Shown here piece by piece: positions 41,539-45,742 of a DNA stretch of 45,742 nt; position 1 is the first letter of the stretch; each line of letters starts with the position of its first letter. The notes under the pieces are model-generated. The model was not told the origin of the DNA, did no database searches, and saw nothing but the letters and a program-made list of their open reading frames with translations. Location of the stretch: NCBI GenBank assembly GCA_036265005.1, contig DATAPW010000216.1:1-45742 (forward strand), read 5' to 3'. This stretch comes from JAMXLO01 sp036265005. GTDB lineage: Bacteria; Pseudomonadota; Alphaproteobacteria; Acetobacterales; Acetobacteraceae. A program made the position numbers and the translations under genes.

Positions 41539-43635
41539 ATGAATCAGCAAGCACCGCACCGCGAGGTCCGCGCCTCGGTCTGTCCGCATGACTGCCCGTC
41601 CACCTGTGCCCTGGAAGTCGAGGTGCTGGACGGCACGCGCATCGGCACCGTGCGCGGTGCGGCGGCGAATACCTACACCGCCGGCGTGATCTGCTCCAAG
41701 GTTTCCCGGTATGCCGAGCGCATCCACCATCCGGACCGGCTGACACAGCCGATGCTGCGGACCGGACCGAAAGGCTCCGGCCAGTTCCGCGCGATATCCT
41801 GGGACGAGGCGCTGGACCGAGTGGCCGAGGCGTTTATTTCAACCGCGCACCGGCATGGCCTGGAGGCAGTCTGGCCATACTATTATTCCGGCACCATGGG
41901 CCTGGTACAGCGCGACGGCATCAACCGCTTGCGCCACGTCATGCGGTATTCGCGCATGGCCAAGACGATCTGCACGTCGATCTGCGAGGCCGGATGGATG
42001 GCAGGCGTCGGTCGCTTCATCGGTCCCGATCCGCGCGAGATGGCGCAATCCGACCTGATCGTGATGTGGGGCGGCAATCCGGTCGCCACCCAGGTCAACG
42101 TGATGACGCACATCACGCGCGCCCGCAAGGAACGCGGTGCGAAGCTGGTGGTGGTGGATCCCTACCGCACCGGAACCGCGGCTGTCGCGGACACGCACCT
42201 GGCCCTGCGGCCCGGCACCGACGCGGCGCTGGCCTGCGCGGTGATGCATGTCGCATTCCGCGACGGCTATGCCGATCGGGACTACATGGCTCGGCTGTCG
42301 GATTTTCCCGCCGGCCTCGAGACCCATCTGGCGGCACGCTCGCCGGAGTGGGCGGCATCGATCACCGGCCTGCCGGTGGCTGAGATCGAAGCATTCGCCA
42401 GGCTGTATTGCATCACGCAGCGCAGCTACATCCGTATTGGCTACGGCTTCGCGCGGTCGCGCAACGGCGCGGCGTCGATGCATGCGGTGACCTGCCTGCC
42501 GACGGTGACCGGCAAGTGGCAGCACGAAGGCGCCGGCGCGCTGTGGAGCTACCGCAGCATCTACAACTGGGACAAGACGCTGATCGAGGGGCTGGACGCG
42601 CTCGACCCCGCGACGCGCATCCTCGACATGAGCCGGCTCGCCAGCATACTGAACGGCGACCGCGCAGCCCTTGGCGACGGGCCGCAGGTGCATGCGATGA
42701 TCGTGCAGAACAGCAATCCGGCGACCGTGGCGCCGGACACCAACCGCGTGCGCCGCGGCTTCATGCGCGACGACCTGTTCGTCGCGGTGCATGAGCAGTT
42801 CATGACCGAGACCGCGCAACTGGCCGATATCGTGCTGCCGGCAACGATGTTCATGGAGCACGACGACCTGTACCAGGCCGGCGGCCACAGCCACATCCAG
42901 GTTGGCGCCAAGCTGATCGAGCCTCCGGGTGAATGCCGGCCGAATCACGCGGTGATTCAGGGACTGGCGACACGCCTCGGCGCCCAGCACCGCGGCTTCG
43001 AGATGACTGCGATGGAGATCATCGATGCCACGTTGCGCGCGTCCGGTTGGCCGGATGCGAAGACCGTGCAGGCACAGCGCTGGATCGACGTCGCGCCGCC
43101 GATCGCCGATGCGCATTTCCATGCCGGTTTCCCGCAGGCCGACAAGCGGTTCCACTTCTCGCCCGACTGGCGTGGGCTGGGTCCCGACTGGGCGCGGATG
43201 CCAACTCTGCCCGACTACATGGCAGCGACGGACGAGGCCTCGGCGGATCGGCCGTTCCGCATGGTGACGGCGCCGGCGCGGCAATTCCTGAATACCTGCT
43301 TCACCGAAACACCCAGTTCGCGGCAGCGAGAAGTGCGACCGACCGTGCTGCTGCACCCGGCGGACGCGGCGCGGCTTGGCGTGTCGGACGGCGATCGGGT
43401 GCGCCTGGGCAATGCGCGCGGCGAAGTGGTGCTGCACGCGCGCCTGTTCGATGGGCTGCAGACCGGCGTGGTGGTGGTGGAAAGCGTCTGGCCGAATGCC
43501 GCGTTCGAAGGCGGCATCGGCATCAATGCGCTGACCAGCGACGATCCGGCGGCGCCGGCGGGCGGCGCGGTGTTCCACGACACCGCGGTATGGCTGCGCG
43601 CTGCCGTGGCAGAGTTGAGTTTGGCAGCAGAGTGA
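41539..43635 (+). CDS. Molybdopterin oxidoreductase (DMSO-reductase superfamily)
   Basis: A 698-residue molybdopterin enzyme with an N-terminal [4Fe-4S] cluster: C15-x3-C19-x3-C23 and C52. The bis-MGD-binding layout follows: 'ISWDEALDRVAEAF', 'DLIVMWGGNPVATQVN', 'GGAGALW'-type core, 'DIVLPATMFMEHDD', and the C-terminal beta-barrel 'VLLHPADAARLGVSDGDRVRLGNARGEV'. There is no signal peptide, so it acts in the cytoplasm. It lacks adjoining electron-transfer or membrane subunits. ATG 41539 fits the family start; longer frames overlap the divergent binding-protein gene. The substrate is unknown; its position suggests the same catabolic theme as the importer. Confidence 0.92.
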   Translation: MNQQAPHREVRASVCPHDCPSTCALEVEVLDGTRIGTVRGAAANTYTAGVICSKVSRYAERIHHPDRLTQPMLRTGPKGSGQFRAISWDEALDRVAEAFISTAHRHGLEAVWPYYYSGTMGLVQRDGINRLRHVMRYSRMAKTICTSICEAGWMAGVGRFIGPDPREMAQSDLIVMWGGNPVATQVNVMTHITRARKERGAKLVVVDPYRTGTAAVADTHLALRPGTDAALACAVMHVAFRDGYADRDYMARLSDFPAGLETHLAARSPEWAASITGLPVAEIEAFARLYCITQRSYIRIGYGFARSRNGAASMHAVTCLPTVTGKWQHEGAGALWSYRSIYNWDKTLIEGLDALDPATRILDMSRLASILNGDRAALGDGPQVHAMIVQNSNPATVAPDTNRVRRGFMRDDLFVAVHEQFMTETAQLADIVLPATMFMEHDDLYQAGGHSHIQVGAKLIEPPGECRPNHAVIQGLATRLGAQHRGFEMTAMEIIDATLRASGWPDAKTVQAQRWIDVAPPIADAHFHAGFPQADKRFHFSPDWRGLGPDWARMPTLPDYMAATDEASADRPFRMVTAPARQFLNTCFTETPSSRQREVRPTVLLHPADAARLGVSDGDRVRLGNARGEVVLHARLFDGLQTGVVVVESVWPNAAFEGGIGINALTSDDPAAPAGGAVFHDTAVWLRAAVAELSLAAE

Positions 43636-43642
43636 AAGCTCC

Positions 43643-43731
43643 CTCCCCAGCCCTCCCCCGCTGCGCGGGAGCGGGGGCGGAACACCGTGTTCAATGCCCC
43701 CTCTGCCGCGCAGCGGGGGAGGGCTGGGGAG
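43643..43731. repeat. Large cruciform: 26-bp perfect inverted repeat
   Basis: Arms 43643-43668 and 43706-43731 are exact inverted repeats (core CCCTCCCCCGCTGCGCGG). Two further nested pairs fold the centre: GGGGGC (43673-43678) with GCCCCC (43696-43701), and GAACAC (43680-43685) with GTGTTC (43687-43692). The whole 89-base unit folds almost completely. It lies between two same-strand genes. Similar C-rich/G-rich palindromes occur as dispersed repeats in other proteobacteria (from memory). Confidence 0.75.
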
Positions 43732-43756
43732 CAAGAAAGAGGGGAGAGAGACGTAC

Positions 43757-44818
43757 ATGACCAAACGCATCGCCTTCGTCGGTGCTGGTGCGATCGGCGG
43801 TTATATCGGCGCCGGCCTTGCGGCACTCGGCCACGACGTCACGCTGATCGATCCGTGGCCGGCGCATGTCGAGGCGATCCGCGCCGGCGGCATGCATCTC
43901 TATGGCATGACCGAGGCGGAGAATCGGGTCGTCAGGGTGCATGCGATGCACATCACCGAGGCGCAGCAACTGGCGAAGCAGCGCCCGGTGGACATCGCGT
44001 TCATCGCGGTGAAATCCTACGACACGGTGTGGGCGACACGGCTGATCCGGCAGTATCTCGCGCCGGGCGGCTTCGTCGTGTCATCGCAGAACTGCGTCAA
44101 CGAGGAACGTATTGCCGGCGTTGTCGGTTGGGGCCGCACCGTCGGCTGCGTGGTCGGCGGCGGCGTCGGCGTGGAACTGTTCGAGCCAGGCCATGTCCGC
44201 CGCACCATGATGAAGAACCCGAACGTCGTGTCGTTCCATGTCGGTGAACCGCACGGCCGCATCACGCGACGCACGGAAGAACTCGCCGAGATGCTGAACG
44301 GCATCGACAACGCGCATGCCACCGACAATCTGTGGGGCGAGCGCTGGACGAAGTTGTGCGTCAACGGCATGCGCAACGGCGTATCCGCCGCAACCGGCAT
44401 GGGCGGCAATGCGCGCGACAGCCATGACGCCGTGCGGCGCGTCTGCATCAGGCTGGGTGGCGAATCGGTGCGCGTCGGTCAGGCTCTCGGCTTCACGCTC
44501 GGCAAGATCGGTGCGCTGGAGCCGGAGAAGCTGGCGCTGGCATCGGAAGGCAACAGATCAGCGCTGGAGGAAATCGAGGCTCTGATGCTGGCCGGCACCA
44601 ATGCCGCGGCGCGCAGCGACCTGCAGCGGCCGTCGATGGCACAGGACATGGCGAAGGGGCGCCGCACCGAGATCGAGTTCATGAATGGCTTCATCGCGGA
44701 GAAGGGCGCCGAGGTCGGCGTGCCGGCGCCGACGCATGCGATGCTGACCGAGGTGGTGAAGCGCGTGGAACGCGGCGAGCTCGCCGCCGATCCGGCGAAT
44801 GTGCTGGTGAACCGGTAA
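43757..44818 (+). CDS. Ketopantoate-reductase-like oxidoreductase (PanE/ApbA family)
   Basis: A 353-residue 2-dehydropantoate 2-reductase family protein. The NADPH-binding fold opens with 'FVGAGAIGGYIGAGLAALGHDVTLID' (G-x-G-x-x-G at 9-14), and 'PVDIAFIAVKSYDT' marks the following strand. The C-terminal domain has 'NLWGERWTKLCVNGMRNGVSAATG', corresponding to the lysine-containing catalytic helix. It is longer than E. coli PanE (about 303), so it is likely a paralogue acting on another 2-oxoacid rather than in pantothenate synthesis. ATG 43757 follows a GGGGAGAGAG ribosome-binding site; the long repeat directly precedes that site. Probably part of the same catabolic unit as the oxidoreductase. 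Confidence 0.9.
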   Translation: MTKRIAFVGAGAIGGYIGAGLAALGHDVTLIDPWPAHVEAIRAGGMHLYGMTEAENRVVRVHAMHITEAQQLAKQRPVDIAFIAVKSYDTVWATRLIRQYLAPGGFVVSSQNCVNEERIAGVVGWGRTVGCVVGGGVGVELFEPGHVRRTMMKNPNVVSFHVGEPHGRITRRTEELAEMLNGIDNAHATDNLWGERWTKLCVNGMRNGVSAATGMGGNARDSHDAVRRVCIRLGGESVRVGQALGFTLGKIGALEPEKLALASEGNRSALEEIEALMLAGTNAAARSDLQRPSMAQDMAKGRRTEIEFMNGFIAEKGAEVGVPAPTHAMLTEVVKRVERGELAADPANVLVNR

Positions 44819-44828
44819 GCCAGTCCCT

Positions 44829-44880
44829 CTCATTGCGGGGAGCGGCAGCGACTCCGTCGGCTGCGCTTCTCGCAATGACG
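44829..44880. repeat. Repeat hairpin sharing 20 bases with 15379-15398
   Basis: The right arm (44860-44879) is the exact complement of 15379-15398. The left arm (about 44830-44849, CATTGCGGGGAGCGGCAGC) pairs with it imperfectly. It lies between two convergent genes and may stop transcription from both sides. It is the second copy of a dispersed element in this window. Confidence 0.65.
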
Positions 44881-44881
44881 G

Positions 44882-45637
44882 TCAGCGCGTGAACGTCACC
44901 TCCGCCGCACCCAGGCCTTCGAAGCGCACGCCGCACACGTCGCCAGGCTTCAGATAGCGCAGGCCGGTGCACGAACCGCAGGTCACGAACTGGCCGGCGC
45001 GCACGCCGCCCTTGTCGCGCCACATGTTGACCAGCACCACCGCGACGCCAAGCGGATCGCCGGTCGGATGGCCACCCACCTGCTCCAGCACCGGCGCGCC
45101 GTTCACCGTGAGGGTCACCTTCAGCTTGCCGAGTTCCAGGGCGCGCCAATCCGCCGGCGGCGCGGCATGCACGAAGGCACCGTTGCTGATGCAGTCGGCC
45201 AGCTTCTCCAGGTTGGAGACCGCATCGGAATTCGCGTACCGGCTGGTGACCACTTCAATCGCCGCGCAGGCATCGACTGCGGCAGCGACCTCATCGCGCG
45301 TATAGGGCGCCGCCCGCGCCGGCAGGTCGCGGCGGAACACGAAAGCCACCTCGCCTTCCACACCGCATTGCGGCACCTCGGCCGCCGGCATCCGCGCGGG
45401 CGATGAACAGATGGTATCCGCATAGATCACGCCGCGCGTCGCTTCGGCATTCGCCGGCGCCATCGCCTTGAATGCGCCGACCGGCTTGCCCAGCGCGGCG
45501 GTCACCGCATCCTGGATCGCATGCGCGTCCGCAACGCCGGCAGGGCGGACATCGCCCGGCAGATCGGCGAGCAACAGTCCGCCGCGACGCGCCTTCACCA
45601 GCAAGGCTGCGGCATCGGCAATTTGTTGCGTGTCCAT
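44882..45637 (-). CDS. 2-keto-4-pentenoate hydratase family protein (MhpD-like)
   Basis: A 251-residue member of the fumarylacetoacetase-C superfamily, hydratase/decarboxylase branch. The metal-site wording 'GVEGEVAFVFRRDLP' (E-x-E-like), 'ACAAIEVVTSRY' and 'NSDAVSNLEKLADCISNGAFV' is typical of MhpD/DmpE/DmpH. These enzymes act on 2-hydroxypenta-2,4-dienoates in meta-cleavage pathways for aromatic compounds. Length is normal; no signal peptide. An AAGGA site stands 9-10 bases before ATG 45637. No ring-cleavage dioxygenase or aldolase lies in the window, so its pathway is not visible. A promoter region follows it at 45638-45742. Confidence 0.92.
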   Translation of the reverse strand: MDTQQIADAAALLVKARRGGLLLADLPGDVRPAGVADAHAIQDAVTAALGKPVGAFKAMAPANAEATRGVIYADTICSSPARMPAAEVPQCGVEGEVAFVFRRDLPARAAPYTRDEVAAAVDACAAIEVVTSRYANSDAVSNLEKLADCISNGAFVHAAPPADWRALELGKLKVTLTVNGAPVLEQVGGHPTGDPLGVAVVLVNMWRDKGGVRAGQFVTCGSCTGLRYLKPGDVCGVRFEGLGAAEVTFTR

Positions 45638-45742
45638 GTCCTGGTTCCTTCAATCGGAGGTTGCCAAATAGACACATTCCCCGCCACCGGCAAACCCATG
45701 CTTGGCAGCGCCTCATCATAATGGCAAATTAGCCACACCTGG
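45638..45742 (-). promoter_or_regulatory. Upstream region of the hydratase gene
   Basis: No gene is seen. Two similar motifs, TGCCAAATAGACACA (near 45661) and GGCAAATTAGCCACA (near 45723), lie about 60 bases apart and match in most positions. They could be paired binding sites for a regulator of the hydratase or of a divergent gene beyond the window. Confidence 0.3.

Noticed and set aside
41839..43770. Minus-strand frame opposite the molybdopterin oxidoreductase
   Set aside because: Same antisense artefact; no motif and no plausible start.
43757..44818. Naming the PanE-like gene panE
   Set aside because: It is about 50 residues longer than the pantothenate enzyme and lies in a catabolic context, so a paralogue is more likely.

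Overview
The window looks like chromosomal DNA of a high-GC alphaproteobacterium, most likely an Acetobacteraceae-type organism. This is an inference from gene content and order, not a database match. Supporting points are a stand-alone Fo operon in the alphaproteobacterial order atpI-atpB-atpE-atpF'-atpF (with a b' subunit and no F1 genes beside it), a PEP-CTERM sorted protein, many small palindromic intergenic repeats, and a cytochrome / [2Fe-2S] / molybdopterin hydroxylase trio of the kind used for periplasmic oxidation.

Layout. 1-4180: the 3' end of an unknown gene, a WYL-type regulator with a SnoaL-like protein, a small secreted protein, a D-arginine-dehydrogenase-like flavoenzyme and an AIM24 protein. 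4181-9443: a visibly lower-GC block with three leftward genes: a class III cyclase/TolB-N/TPR regulator, a PAP2/vanadium-haloperoxidase-fold enzyme with an N-terminal Asn-Ala-Gly repeat, and a bacterial G1 (eqolisin-like) glutamic peptidase. It is flanked by two gene-poor stretches and is the strongest candidate for acquired or undescribed biology. 9444-12776: a dihydropyrimidinase/hydantoinase, a coupled 99-residue unknown and a TTC38-like TPR protein. 12841-15276: the Fo ATP synthase operon. 15277-16676: a repeat-rich intergenic stretch and a PEP-CTERM protein. 16677-19066: a translation housekeeping run (L25, Pth, YchF). 19120-25827: OsmC, a TauD-like dioxygenase overlapping a leucine-rich-repeat gene, a metallophosphatase, a duplicated DUF2061-type protein and a CocE hydrolase. 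25920-35484: an orphan prepilin peptidase, then rightward LysR, an RND adaptor and pump, a c-type cytochrome and a two-subunit molybdenum hydroxylase. 35491-45637: a leftward dipeptide-type ABC importer operon ending in a creatininase-family hydrolase, opposed by a molybdopterin oxidoreductase and a ketopantoate-reductase-like gene, then a 2-keto-4-pentenoate hydratase.

How the genes work together. The Fo genes build the proton channel of ATP synthase; its F1 partner must lie elsewhere. The ABC importer plus creatininase and the divergent oxidoreductase suggest uptake and catabolism of a nitrogenous compound. The RND pump and molybdenum hydroxylase form a same-strand run behind a LysR regulator. 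No tRNA, rRNA, CRISPR array, integrase or intact insertion sequence was recognised. All starts were chosen by ribosome-binding site, family N-terminus or overlap with neighbours, and no homology search was run.
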